Positions 1 through 11,521 are shown, numbered from the stretch's first letter. The stretch: DNA of 64,000 nucleotides from Pseudoscleropodium purum (GCA_963969395.1 OZ017797.1:27404001-27468000), one strand, 5' to 3'. Notes: generated from the sequence alone by a model not told the origin. Translations and numbers: made by a program.

Positions 1-420
1 AGAGACCTGCATGACTTCCAATTTGAGAGCTAGGAAGTGGATACACCAGGTTTCAAAAGAAGACATATGTTCAACACTGTAAAAATTATGGCACTTGAAA
101 GAAAGAATTCAAGCTCGATCAGACGATGTGGAAAATTTAATGTACTGCGCTGGTGTGGTCCAACTGCATTCAAACGCAAGTGTCGAGATTTCATTTGCTT
201 TCCAACCAGTAAGCCTCGGTAGGAAACTTCGGTACACGTGAAATTTACTTGTTGAAATGTCTGCAGTGAATGAAAGAGGCCAGTTGGGGTACTCCTTGAA
301 GGATACCCTGGCTCATGTCCATCGCAGGACTTCGTGAAAAGTTTTGGACTCAAATTTTCAGAGACGAAATGAGAATACTGTAGTTTTGTCAAAAGTAGAT
401 GGAAAAGAAGATCGACTCCA
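1..420. other. Unassigned gene-like edge sequence
   Basis: This edge stretch is less AT-rich than what follows and has open frames on both strands (37-222 forward, 30-392 reverse), neither of which I recognise. It may be the end of a gene lying outside the window, for example a last exon or 3' untranslated region. No domain or clear splice site was found. Positions 421-698 are plain AT-rich sequence. Confidence 0.2.
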
Positions 421-903
421 TTTTAAGCACTGAAATTGGAAATGAATTTGCTAATCAGAGAATTAATGAAGTGGTGAAATGGGGCTCAACAGTGGCAAAA
501 AAAAAGTATTAGGTTTTTGTTCATGTCATATTTTCATGGGTCATTGCCATTGCAAGAAACGTTTTGTTGATTTTGTGCCAAATGTAAAATAGTTCTACTA
601 GTATGAGTTTTTGGAAGAAAGCACATTCTAAATAAAATTATATGCACAAAAATGAATGCCTACTTGAATGGATTCCATAGTTTTCAAATTCATATACTAC
701 TATGCAAATTTAACAAAATTGACATTCTAGACCTTTAATAATTAGTTATTTTTCATATATATTGTATGAAGACAAATTTGCCTCAATCATTTTATGGATG
801 CCCAAGATCCAAGCTACTAACAACTAAATGATCATACAATCACGTGCTACTAGCCAATACACATACAATTATATCATAGTCCATCATTCTACCCAAATGG
901 TAA

Positions 904-1533
904 CTAGTCATTTGATCGAGCCAATTGCAATTCCAACTTTGCTATGGCTTGAGTCATTTGGTTTATCTCCTCCGAATGTTGCAATGTACTGTCTCGTGCT
1001 TCTCGCGTCAAGTCAAAGTTCCTTTGTCTCATTTGATTCATTTCTTTCATTAGATTGTTCCTTAGGTCTTTCTCTGTGCGAAGTTCATGAAAAAACCAAC
1101 TTGCCGCTTCCATAATGAAACTTGTATCTAGGCTAAAACCTTCTGTATTTGTTTGAGGCGTCACCCAATACAATTCTGGACAAACAAAACATCCTGGATT
1201 TGGTGGACGGGGTGGGATGACATTGGTTGAAGTTGTTGCCTCTTTATTGTTGATTGTGTTGTTTGTTGGCTTTGCACTAGTTCCAAATCCATAAAGAGCA
1301 AGGATGTTCATCTTTGTTGTCAAGTTGGTTCTACAAATTGGACAAGTTTTGGGCTCCTTTTGAAGCCATAAGTAGATGCATGACCAACAAAAGATGTGAC
1401 CACATGAGGTTGCAATTGGATCACTTGGGGGCTTCATGCAAATGTGGCACTCCACTAAATGTGGAGAAAGGTTTGATTTGTCATCAACACATATGTCAAG
1501 TAGTGTGGATAATGGTGTACTAATTTTCTCCAT
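904..1533 (-). CDS. RMA-like RING-finger E3 ligase, palindrome left copy
   Basis: Intact 209-residue ORF. A C3HC4 RING lies at residues 29-67, with C29, C32, C44, H46, C49, C52, C64 and C67 all present. The spacing and the segment DPIATSCGHIFCW resemble plant RMA and animal RNF5/RNF185 ubiquitin ligases, which act in ER quality control. Those proteins end in a hydrophobic membrane anchor. Here the C-terminus is a charged, heptad-like helix (about 145-205), so a soluble or oligomeric protein is more likely. A second CxxC pair is at C115/C118. The start ATG at 1533 faces its twin across about 740 bp of mirrored DNA, so both copies have the same upstream sequence. Residue 176 is Thr. Confidence 0.75.
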   Translation of the reverse strand: MEKISTPLSTLLDICVDDKSNLSPHLVECHICMKPPSDPIATSCGHIFCWSCIYLWLQKEPKTCPICRTNLTTKMNILALYGFGTSAKPTNNTINNKEATTSTNVIPPRPPNPGCFVCPELYWVTPQTNTEGFSLDTSFIMEAASWFFHELRTEKDLRNNLMKEMNQMRQRNFDLTREARDSTLQHSEEINQMTQAIAKLELQLARSND

Positions 1534-1894
1534 GACAAGAACAATCTTTAATTATTCTACTATTTTTTAGAAGTTTTCTTGTAAATTCAAACAAATATCA
1601 AATCTATTGTAGTATGAACCATCCAAGTGTGAGTTCACCTTCAACTAATGATCTTATTCTAAATATATTCACTTTGATGAATATATTAGAGATACAAATC
1701 CAAAAATCAATAGCAAAAGATAAGAGAAGATGTGATCCTTTTCATCTTGATTTGAGTATTTATATATGTCTGCACTATGCTTACATAGTTGCCTTGTACT
1801 TTTACTTTAAATCTAAATATACACTATCTTTTATTTTGTCTTAAAAAGTGAAAGATACTTTCTTAATCACTATTTTCTTATCTTATATTCAACA

Positions 1895-1915
1895 AGTTAC
1901 AAGTTACAAGTTACA
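1895..1915 (+). repeat. Palindrome spacer: AGTTACA x3
   Basis: The 21-bp loop between the palindrome arms is three perfect copies of AGTTACA. A related heptamer array (CATGTAA/CTTGTAA) occurs at 7591-7626. Confidence 0.9.
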
Positions 1916-2276
1916 TGTTGAATATAAGATAAGAAAATAGTGATTAAGAAAGTATCTTTCACTTTTTAAGACAAAATAAAAGATAGTGTATATTTAGATT
2001 TAAAGTAAAAGTACAAGGCAACTATGTAAGCATAGTGCAGACATATATAAATACTCAAATCAAGATGAAAAGGATCACATCTTCTCTTATCTTTTGCTAT
2101 TGATTTTTGGATTTGTATCTCTAATATATTCATCAAAGTGAATATATTTAGAATAAGATCATTAGTTGAAGGTGAACTCACACTTGGATGGTTCATACTA
2201 CAATAGATTTGATATTTGTTTGAATTTACAAGAAAACTTCTAAAAAATAGTAGAATAATTAAAGATTGTTCTTGTC

Positions 2277-2906
2277 ATGGAGAAAATTAGTACACCATTA
2301 TCCACACTACTTGACATATGTGTTGATGACAAATCAAACCTTTCTCCACATTTAGTGGAGTGCCACATTTGCATGAAGCCCCCAAGTGATCCAATTGCAA
2401 CCTCATGTGGTCACATCTTTTGTTGGTCATGCATCTACTTATGGCTTCAAAAGGAGCCCAAAACTTGTCCAATTTGTAGAACCAACTTGACAACAAAGAT
2501 GAACATCCTTGCTCTTTATGGATTTGGAACTAGTGCAAAGCCAACAAACAACACAATCAACAATAAAGAGGCAACAACTTCAACCAATGTCATCCCACCC
2601 CGTCCACCAAATCCAGGATGTTTTGTTTGTCCAGAATTGTATTGGGTGACGCCTCAAACAAATACAGAAGGTTTTAGCCTAGATACAAGTTTCATTATGG
2701 AAGCGGCAAGTTGGTTTTTTCATGAACTTCGCACAGAGAAAGACCTAAGGAACAATCTAATGAAAGAAATGAATCAAATGAGACAAAGGAACTTTGACTT
2801 GATGCGAGAAGCACGAGACAGTACATTGCAACATTCGGAGGAGATAAACCAAATGACTCAAGCCATAGCAAAGTTGGAATTGCAATTGGCTCGATCAAAT
2901 GACTAG
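2277..2906 (+). CDS. RMA-like RING-finger E3 ligase, palindrome right copy
   Basis: Mirror twin of the gene at 904-1533. It has the same 209 residues and RING ligands, differing only at residue 176 (Met instead of Thr, from ACG to ATG). The intact frame in both arms means either a very young duplication or sequence homogenisation. Both genes are transcribed outwards from the palindrome centre. If a transcript read through the centre it would fold into a long hairpin, a possible small-RNA source. Expression cannot be judged from sequence. Confidence 0.75.
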   Translation: MEKISTPLSTLLDICVDDKSNLSPHLVECHICMKPPSDPIATSCGHIFCWSCIYLWLQKEPKTCPICRTNLTTKMNILALYGFGTSAKPTNNTINNKEATTSTNVIPPRPPNPGCFVCPELYWVTPQTNTEGFSLDTSFIMEAASWFFHELRTEKDLRNNLMKEMNQMRQRNFDLMREARDSTLQHSEEINQMTQAIAKLELQLARSND

Positions 2907-3111
2907 TTACCATTTGGGTAGAATGATGGACTATGATATAATTGTATGTGTATTGGCTAGTAGCACGTGATTGTATGATCATTTAGTTGTTAGTAGCTTG
3001 GATCTTGGGCATCCATAAAATGATTGAGGCAAATTTGTCTTCATACAATATATATGAAAAATAACTAATTATTAAAGGTCTAGAATGTCAATTTTGTTAA
3101 ATTTGCATAGT

Positions 3112-4080
3112 CCAAAACTTTGGCACTTTCAAACTTTGCGGCCTAAAAGATGATTCTAAATCAATCATGCCTTGGTTTTCAAAGTTGTGTGTACATTTGA
3201 GGCACAATTTTGCCTCTTGCACCAAATGGTGCCAATTTAACAAAATTTATGATTCAGATTTTTGCATAGAAGTTTATAATCACTAGATGTTTCAAATAAG
3301 AGATGAAATATTTGGTTGCTATCCTTATTGCAACTTAAAGCCTTCATCTGTGAACAATGCAGCTACAAGAATATGAGTCAAATATCTTTTTCTATCACCT
3401 GCTTTAGTTAGCTTCCTCCACTTTTGTAAATTTGATTTGGCTTTGCAATTCAACCATGTCAATTTCAACTAGAATAATATGTTTGTTATTTGATGTTAAT
3501 GTTCAACATAAGATACTTCAGAATATCTATGCTTACACTCATTAGAATGGAGCCCGTCACAACACAACAAAGGCACAATGAAAAAATAGGATGAGAAAAG
3601 TAGGATGAAAACGTGACCATTTTTGTGACATTGGTTTGTGATAAAGGTCAAGACCATTTGTACTTAATATAATAGATGGTTACATCCAATAAAACAGTGT
3701 GTTGCAAAGTGCCAAAATTGTGAAATTCAAGTGCACAAAACTCTAAAACCGATGCCTGATGTATAGCTAAGTTTCTTGACCTACTGACGTTTAATTGGAA
3801 AAAAATCCAATTTTCTTGAAATACAGTTGTTTAGCCTAACAATTACGACAATCATTAGACCTAATAATTCTGCTCATGAATTAAAAATAGAGAATGTACT
3901 TCTGTGCTCATGAGTTCTTCTGACATTACTGTTGAATATTACTGATGAATGTAACACTACTCCTGAGGACACAGTGCCGACTGCCAAGGCATTGAATCCC
4001 CTAAATATCACGATCAACGATATTTACATATTCATACTACTAAGACACTAAGTGTACAATCTAATGCAATCAGAATTTAC
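3112..4080. other. Intergenic, nothing recognised
   Basis: AT-rich sequence with no ORF, repeat or motif that I can support. Confidence 0.5.
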
Positions 4081-5345
4081 TGGAAGTCGAAGAGCGGTTG
4101 GTTGAAGATAGATCAGATGGGCTCATTCATACGCTTTCTAACTATGAGAATATCATGACTCCGAGAGGTGAAACGTTGTCGGGCGTCCTGGTTTCGAAGC
4201 TTGACAATCCATAGCCGCTTGACAATTATGGAGCTTTGCTACACATTTGCTAACCAGCAAGGCCACTTATTTACAGAGCACAAGCAGTTCATGCAGTTGT
4301 ATGTTCTTGGTGAATACAGAGTGAGTCTGATGTTGGCACGCGAGACTCCCTTGAAAACGCAAAGGTGGATATGGGTGCAGCGGTCAGATGGGATTGTGAA
4401 ATTGTGAACCTGACGTGGAGTGCTGACCCGTTATCAAGCTTAAATTGTCTATTTTGTGGTCCGGATATATGGCCTTTAGTTTCTTAGACATGTTTAGAGT
4501 AATCGAATGTGAATCTTGAACACTCGCTACAAATGAAAAATTTGCAACAGAACCTCTGATAATCACGGTGTACACAGATTTGTACTGATTGTGTTCAGAT
4601 TTGGTTTGTATATAACTTGCATTTCATTTCGCAAGTCTGGAGCGTATGTGCTGAATTGAGTCTTCACATACGGAAGTGCTCAATAATACATAAAATGGAT
4701 CAATTTGTGGAAGTTTAGGCTTCGGTTGCAATGCAACTACACGTGGACTAAAATGCACCTATGCATGCAGCAACACACAAAACTAAGTTGAGATGGAGGA
4801 CTCACCGTCCTAGCCTGGCTGCCTGGAGAGGCATCATTAGATGTAAGATAGTATGTAATCGTCGTGCTATTCGAACAGACCTTCAATCTCAATTGCAAGA
4901 AGAGTTTCTCTATAACTCCCAGTAGCGTGAGTATATTGCTCTTGTCAAAATTCTGTAGGTTACAGCACAGAAATAATATTAGAGTTGTGATTTTCTCCTT
5001 AAATTATCAACATTTGCAAGCATGGGAAATGTCCATTTCGGGGGGCTCACCATTCCTCAAGTCCATGCTCTGGCATTGCCATGGGATTGGCTCCCTCCTT
5101 GGCTCCTCCAGAAGCAGGTCTACCTCGACAAAAACATTCTACCCTTAGCAGGCTTCGGCAATGGTTCCCCTGGTAGCAGTCCTGCATGCCTTGGCAGTTG
5201 TAGATTTCCTAATAAGCTTGATCAAGGGCTACTCTGGCGTCCACTCTTCTTCTCACATCCCATTGATTGATTTCTCTTTGTTCCTGTGGGTTTGCATTCT
5301 CTTGCTTTCAACTGTTGCTGGAGTGTGGATCGTTGTTGGACTGTC
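4081..5345 (+). other. Gene-like but undeciphered stretch upstream of the H2A relic
   Basis: Less AT-rich than the surroundings. It contains overlapping short frames (4168-4407, 5022-5270, 5161-5352), none of which I recognise. The frame at 5161-5352 is hydrophobic, but overlapping frames in T-rich DNA often are. It may hold upstream exons or the promoter of the H2A-like gene, or decayed gene sequence. Confidence 0.25.
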
Positions 5346-5352
5346 GCCATAA

Positions 5353-5974
5353 CTGGAAGAGAAGAGAGTCCACCCGGCTGCTCGGAAGAAGGCCGTCACA
5401 AAGTTCGCCAAAGCGAGGCTTCAGTTTCCTGTTGGAATGATGGGCCGCTATGCGCAGCGTGTGGGATACGGAGCTCCTGTGGATCCGACTGTCGTTCTAG
5501 AATATCTCAAGGCTAAGGTGAATGAGTTCAAGAATGTTATGGTTCAAAAGCACTTTCTAGTGGCTCTTGGGCTTCCTAGAGCATGCCTTGATTGAAGTGA
5601 CTGAGATATTGCATTTGCAGTACATGATCTCATTCAAAATATGCGTTTGTTATTTCCAAGTTTTGGAGTTGGCTGGAAATGCGAGCAAGGATACCAAGAA
5701 GCGCAGGATCGTTCCCCGCCACATTCAGCTGGCTATCAAGAACGACGAGGACCTCCGACAGCTGCGGTCTGGCGTGACAATTACTTCCAAAGGCGTACTG
5801 CCCAACATCCACAGCGTGTTGCTCCCACAAAGGAACGCTTCTGGAACTGGAAGTAGAAGTGGAGACAAGCTTGAGAAGTCTGAGAAGAAGGCAACCAAAG
5901 CTTTGAACGGGCTTCTTTGTCTTGAGCGAGTGAACTTATCAAAACAAATGCCAGAAAATTCTCAAAATGACTAA
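5353..5974 (+). pseudogene. Divergent histone H2A gene relic, two exons
   Basis: Exon 1 (5353-5517) encodes the H2A N-terminal half, including [16 protein letters not shown] and VLEYL. Exon 2 (from 5660) encodes [28 protein letters not shown] and GVLPNIH, then an unusual basic tail to the stop at 5974. Histone H2A pairs with H2B in the nucleosome. Odd points: about six residues are missing in loop 1; the residue matching acidic-patch E61 is Lys; no start codon is joined to exon 1, which follows a TAA at 5350. The donor is AAG|GTGAAT at 5518. The expected acceptor reads TTCCAAG instead of TTCCAGG, so normal splicing would shift frame. An acceptor TTTGCAG at 5620 keeps the frame but adds 13 residues. 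I favour a pseudogene; a diverged variant is possible. Confidence 0.75.
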
Positions 5975-6340
5975 GCTGTGAAAGATAAACTACATTTTTG
6001 CATGGCAAGACAACCCTTTCACTTACTCTTGAAGTTGTGCAAGGCTCAGGGGTAAATTCCAGCATGAAATTTTTGGATGATATTTCGGATTTACTAGTTC
6101 AATTTATACTACTTTAGTACAGGTGCCGGAGTGACGCAAGCGTTGTTGAGGAACTGATGCAAGTATAATCCACATTATTCCGACCACATTCTGTAAAATG
6201 GGAAGACCTCAGTAGTCTCCCCAGCCATTACATCACAGGCATGATTCGTAAACGTCAAAGAACCACTTGTGAATCTTCAACATCACCATATTTCTAACGA
6301 GCTGCAAACAGAGACACCACTCCAGAAAAAATCCACCGTG

Positions 6341-6358
6341 AAACCCTAACCCTAACCC
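6341..6358 (+). promoter_or_regulatory. Telo-box / short telomere-like repeat
   Basis: AAACCCTAACCCTAACCC, a short run of the plant telomere-type repeat. In plants, telo-boxes occur in promoters and 5' leaders of translation and histone genes. Here it may be regulatory or chance; it is too short for a telomere. Confidence 0.4.
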
Positions 6359-6548
6359 AACATGACAACCCAAAATCCACATCCACATAAAACATCGCCT
6401 CACCACAAAATGCATCACAACCCCGAGGAGATCAAATCCAATATCACCATCAATTACCTCAGATTCCCCAAAACGAATCACACCGCCGATGTCCACCACA
6501 GTACATCTCCATGATCCCACCTCCTGCCAAATTTACAGAAAGAAGACC

Positions 6549-6920
6549 GAGTCATTGCTTGCTTGATCTGCGAATGAACGATCACCTTCTTCCGCATCAT
6601 AACATGAAACTTTCTCAGCAACACGGAACCAATCCAAAGTTAACCTTAACTCGAAAAGTAGTGTAGCGGGAGATATATATGTGGCCAAGTCCATACCCAC
6701 AAGCTGCCTACCATCTCCGATCTCGTGTGCACCTCAAAACGGAGTCATTACTTGATCTGCAAATGAAGGATCTCCGTCTTCCACATCATAACATGAAAAT
6801 CTGGAACAGAATTTAACTCAAAGTTAACCTAAACTCCATGAGAAATGTAGCTGGCGATATTTGACGAAATCAATTCCCACAAGCTACCTACCATCTCCGA
6901 TCTTACGTGCATCACCGACA
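6549..6920. repeat. Imperfect tandem duplication, 193-bp period
   Basis: Two diverged copies (6549-6741 and 6742-6920) share GAGTCATT, TGATCTGC, CATCATAACATGAAA, CCCACAAGCT and CTACCATCTCCGATCT in the same order. The second copy leads into the frame at 6829-7092. Confidence 0.75.
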
Positions 6921-7110
6921 ATTGTGACCACAGGCTTCTTGTCTTGCATACTAACGGCAACATTGATGCTTGGAGAATTTGCCCTTCCGGAATTTGCTCT
7001 GTGACTTTGATGTTAGGCTTGCTGCGTGGTGAACAGTGTCGTGTCTCATTGAGTGTGACCTCGTCCATCACGTGGTTTAATTTAAATTTCACGGGTTAGG
7101 TAGGTAAGGT

Positions 7111-9180
7111 AGTCTGCTGTTAAAGTGACCATTTAAAAGCTGATCCCCTTATCGGGGAAGCTAACCTCCTTGAAACAATTTTCAGTAAATTTTGTTAGGA
7201 AGAAAAAATGGAATTGACAACTAACACAAGTTTCATATTTTTTTGGACCCTCAGGAAAAGAATTACGGATTTTTGAAGTTTAAACACACTGTTCACTAGA
7301 AGCAACCAAATCCTAAAATGTACCCTTGTGCCATGATAGCTTTTTGAAAATGGGCACTTTTAGAATAGAGTACCTTAGTTGATTTTTTCATTTCTTGGAG
7401 AGTGCAATTTTTAAGGGAGTTATGAGACTCTTTACATAAATAGATATAGATAAAACATGCAAAATATGAATGATATCTCATTTAGTCACCCAAATGTTCA
7501 TACATTCATAGCAAATAGAGTAATATTTAGCAAATATTTTGTAGCAAATTATGGATTTTGTCCATTACAAAAAGGATAATATATTGGGACAAGTAACATG
7601 TAACTTGTAACATGTAACAAGTTAACAAGGAAATTTATATTGCTATTGAGCAATTATTGACTCAAAAAAAATCTATGGGTAGAGGCAAATTTTAGCTGGA
7701 CCATTAGTTACTCAAAAAACAAGAGTATTCTTGAGAGAAGTCTATCATAGCAAAGCTCCTTTTTTATTGTTCTTGCTAAATGGAATTCATTGTATGCATT
7801 GTATTTGATTTGAAGTAATTCAACTCTCATTTTTTTTTAATTTTGAAACAATTGAAACATGCTTTACAACAAAATTCCCTACTTGCAAAAGGTAGCTCTA
7901 GAGATTTCAGATTTTTGAATAATTTATTAAAGCTTCAAGTGTTTTTATAAATGTCTTACCAAATTTTATTTCATGTGATTTTAACTCAAAAATTAATAAG
8001 TATTCTAAGATGTTTGAGTTCCTAACTTTTTGTTTTGGAAGAGTATTGTGAGGCATCCATTTTAAAATTCACTTTAAACAAAAAAAATCTTGGATTTGAA
8101 TTTCTAGCTTTCTATGAATGGAAAATTGATCATCAATCTACTACAAGCTTGCAAGGAGTCACAGATTTTAATATGTTAGAAGTTACTATTTTCAAGATTA
8201 TCACCTTCACTTCAAATTGATTTAGAAAGATTCATTCACAAGTATCACACAATACAATTGATTAAATCATAGGATTATAGTTCTAGAGTGATAAGTAGTC
8301 AAATTCCCTTCAATTTGGATTTTATAATTAACTTAATGGCTAAATGAGCTCAATTACTTAAAAAAAAACCCATAGATATTGTCATTGTCATGCATACTAA
8401 TCAAACAAACATCACTCCTTGTGTCTATTACATTATACACTAACTTTATCCTTATTTGGACACTATGATAACTAGTAGTAGCCATTGAAAATGTATGCTC
8501 ATTATAGAATCAAATTAAATATAAAAAATCCCAAATTTTGTAAAGTAGAAAGGCTCCAATAGTAAGACAAAAATGTTTTCTATTTTCAAAAATCCTAGAA
8601 TGAATTTCCTTTTGTTTAGGTATTTCACTTCAATAAGAATTTCCTGTTATATTTGCATAATCCTACAATGAAGAGGTATCTTCAATGGTTTTCTTCAATT
8701 GTTATTCAATGATTTGCTCCTAGTGTTGAAAATTTTCCAAAGATTTAAATAAAATTAAAAGGCTTTGTAAAATGTTTTCTAATTTCCTAAAACTTTACTA
8801 CTTTCTTAGCACATTGTTTCTCGATAACACAAGCTTTAATGCTAGTTATTTTTTGAAGGAACTTTTTCTAAACAATTAATTTAATTCTCTTCGTACTTCA
8901 ATTCTTGATTGTTGCATGACTTGTTTCAAGGACAAGCTTTGACTGTTGAAAACTTCTCAAATAACCTTTTTCATCTCCAAGTTAGTCTTGAAAAGTTAAA
9001 GAAAAAGCTTTCATTATCACGGGAAAATAAAAAATTCTTTGAATGCCTCTCAAAGAGATCCATAGGGAGCACATCCACTCCTAAAATACTTTGGATATTG
9101 CAATCAAGCAAATAAGATTCTAAACATACAAAATTGGAATGCAATGTACCAATCCCTGTTTCAAAAATCATTAAAAGTAA
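7111..9180. other. AT-rich intergenic
   Basis: No gene seen. Contains homopolymer A/T runs and the heptamer array at 7591-7626. Confidence 0.5.
7591..7626. repeat. Heptamer array CATGTAA/CTTGTAA
   Basis: Alternating heptamers CATGTAA, CTTGTAA and CATGTAA followed by CAAGTTAAC. It is related to the AGTTACA spacer of the 699-3111 palindrome. Confidence 0.6.
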
Positions 9181-9466
9181 CATTAGAGAAAATCCACCTA
9201 TTTTGGAGGGCCATGAATTCCCATGATTCTCAACACGTTGAAACTCATAGCAACTATTGCATGACATGGGAAAACAACTGCCACATCATATTTTTTTTAA
9301 ATTTTTAAATTTAGCTTTTTTTTAATTTTAAAAGAATTTTCATTTTCATTTTTTTTTTCAAATTTTTTTTTACAGCTTGGCATTCTTTAATTGTGGGGGG
9401 ACCTATTGAAGGGGTAGCCTTGAAATGGCCCTCCCGCTCCCCCCCCCTTCCCCAACTCTTCTAATG
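9181..9466. mobile_element. CATTAG-family MITE, copy A
   Basis: Begins CATTAGAGAAAATCC and ends in CTCTTCTAATG, its inverted counterpart. GC-rich arms (TTTGGAGGGCCATGAATTCC at the left, C-rich at the right) surround a poly-A/T centre. The left arm closely matches copy B at 19824. Target-site duplication not resolved. Confidence 0.6.
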
Positions 9467-10480
9467 GTTCTTTTATCCTAAAATTATAAAAATCAAGGAA
9501 CAATTAATAAATTCTATTAAAGTGGTGGACTTTCAAATAAGGTTTTAAAAGGTTATATTGTAAGAAAATTTATTAATGAAATTTTATTCATTGAATTAGC
9601 ATTGTAGTAAGTTATTTGTTTTAATTGTTATTTGTCACCACATTTTGTATTGAGAAGTTTTCAAAGAGTATGTCATTGCCTATTTTTATTATTTAGATCA
9701 CTTTTAAGGATACAAATGCTACAAAGATTTTGAACTTGGCTACATGTAGGGATTACGAGTCTCCTTGAGATGTTCTTACCAAACAAGAAAGTTGTGGCCC
9801 TTCTTATCTTACTTGCAATTTAAAAGCATTGACACCCGTCAAGTAGTATACAGACCTCTAGATTTCAAGCTTCCATGTACAATACAAACTTGTTTTTGTG
9901 AGGACCTTCAACCTTTGCTATATCACATTTATAGATTGTTTTTTCTTTGAAACTCTCTTTTGAAGATTTGATCAAGTTCTCTCAGAATTCCAAACTTTTA
10001 TAATCTTTATAGTAGTTGAAGCTTAGTCTCCAATTTAAGATCATTTACTAAATAACAACTTCAATTCAGTTTTTCATCCAAAGTTCATTGTCTTCATTTT
10101 TGTGACATATAGTGGGAAGACCCTTAGCTTTTTTTTTCTTTACTATGCTATTGGTAAAAATATTCATCAAAAGTAAATACTTATAGCATTTTAAAATTAT
10201 AAATATATATGCATGTATGTATGAGTAGGTGGACAAATTAGTCTTCAAGAGAAAAGTAGTTGGTTAGCCTATGCAATCAAGAAAATTTGTAGTTGCTCTA
10301 TGAAAATATCAGAAAAAAAAATCAGTGAAAAAATCTTCAAAGTTCTATTTACAGTAAAAAACAAAGAAAATAAGTGAACTTTGTACTTGAAAAATTAGTT
10401 AAATATGGGAACTAAAGAAAAATAGCTGGTAAAACTCAAAAAAAATATCCCCAACACTGAGACAAATGACGGATAGAGTA
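9467..10480. other. AT-rich intergenic
   Basis: No ORF or repeat that I can support. Confidence 0.5.
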
Positions 10481-11521
10481 CTGTAAGTCAATGTCAAATT
10501 CAACTCATTGTGTTTGGAATAATTTATTGGCACTTTCGTCACCTATCTTAAGCTTATTCAATTGTCAAAACCAATCCACATGCGACACGTGGCTTACCAA
10601 TTCCAAAAATATATTTATTTTCTGCCCAATCCGACAGCCACGCATTCTCTCAGGTACAGTACTAATTTTGAACCAGCCATTAAATAAATTGGCATGATAC
10701 CCATTTGCAGTAAATTTATTTATTAATTTGCACCAATAGAAAAGAAAAAGAATCCCCAACTGTTTTAGACTCTACACTATCCCCGTTACAAGAATCTGCA
10801 TATTCAATCCCGAGCCAACAACCCTCCTCCCCTGTCATTCTCCACCCGGCCCGTCATTCCCCCTCCCCAGTGGCCCAGTCCCTTCCATCGTCGTCTTATG
10901 CAGGATCATCGTCAATCGCGCTTTCATCTCACGAATCTCGCAATGTGCCTGTGATTATTTGTTTTCCACTGATTCCAGAGCGAGATTTGCCAGTGTTGGC
11001 GCACTGACAGCTGATTTCTGGGAGAAGATTTGGCGTTTTGTTTGGGTTACAGGATTTGCGGATCTGACAGAGAAAGGGCAGTGAACTGACTTCGAAAATT
11101 GAGTCACATTTCATAGGTAGGGTTTAGTGATGAATTCTCCTATAGGCGTAGAAAATTGTATATTAGTAGCTCGGAGTATTTGTGCGAGAGTATAGGAAAG
11201 GATTTTACGTGTTTGGTGAGATTGATGAGCTTGGCAGGGGATCGTGTATAGAATTCACGTCGCTTCTTCTGTAGGATCTTTCATTCTCTTTAAGATAGTT
11301 TAGAGCGAAATTGGCTTGCTGAATTTACAATCAGAGTGGTGAGAGGATTGTTTACAATGTTGTTGTGTGTGGATTGGTGTCTGTTGGCGAGAACGCGATT
11401 TTCTTGTTTCTGTGGTTTTGTGTTTAGGTTTCTGGTGTAGAAGGTGGGAGTATTGTGACATTAGCGCGCCATATGGTTTCAAATTGGTCGTTGTAGAGTT
11501 GAGAGAGGTAAGAGTGTAATC
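10481..11521 (+). promoter_or_regulatory. Promoter and 5' leader of the DUF3537 gene
   Basis: Base composition rises from AT-rich to moderate GC. Several CCAAT motifs lie at about 10570-10735. A C/T-rich tract at 10823-10890 could mark the transcription start zone. Positions 10900-11521 are probably the 5' untranslated leader, which may contain an intron (donor-like CATAG/GTAGGG near 11117; acceptor not settled). Confidence 0.5.
10585..10593 (+). promoter_or_regulatory. G-box / ABRE-like element ACACGTGGC
   Basis: ACACGTGGC contains the CACGTG core bound by plant bZIP and bHLH factors and fits the abscisic-acid response element consensus. It lies about 935 bp upstream of the DUF3537 start codon. 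Functional relevance is inferred. Confidence 0.45.

Larger units (their letters stand above)
699..3111. repeat. Near-perfect 2.4-kb palindrome (1196-bp arms, 21-bp spacer)
   Basis: Arms 699-1894 and 1916-3111 are reverse complements with coordinates summing to 3810 throughout, so there are no indels. The arms carry the same RING gene and the same flanks. The only difference I found is at 1007/2803, C versus T in the coding sense, at a CpG. The spacer is three copies of the heptamer AGTTACA. Homology stops abruptly at both outer ends. No clear target-site duplication flanks the unit. It could be a very recent inverted duplication, a foldback-type element, or an assembly or amplification artefact. 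Confidence 0.93.
6066..7110 (-). other. Decayed gene-like region with tandem duplication
   Basis: Moderate GC and codon-like texture on the reverse strand, with open frames at 6233-6520 and 6829-7092, but no family recognised. A possible acceptor (TTTGGCAG on the reverse strand near 6520) and a donor-like GGTAG/GTAGCT near 6890 hint at exons. Confidence 0.25.

Noticed and set aside
1614..2196. 76-codon frames on both sides of the palindrome centre
   Set aside because: AT-rich upstream sequence mirrored by the palindrome; identity between arms reflects duplication, not selection. They could only be an upstream ORF.
828..2982. Additional mirrored open frames of 69-95 codons in the palindrome
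   Set aside because: They are antisense or shifted shadows of the RING gene or its mirrored flank, with no family resemblance.
5161..5352. Hydrophobic 63-codon frame as a membrane protein
   Set aside because: It overlaps another open frame, has no family match, and T-rich DNA readily yields hydrophobic frames.
6341..6358. Telomere end or interstitial telomere tract
   Set aside because: Only about 2.5 repeat units; at most a telo-box.
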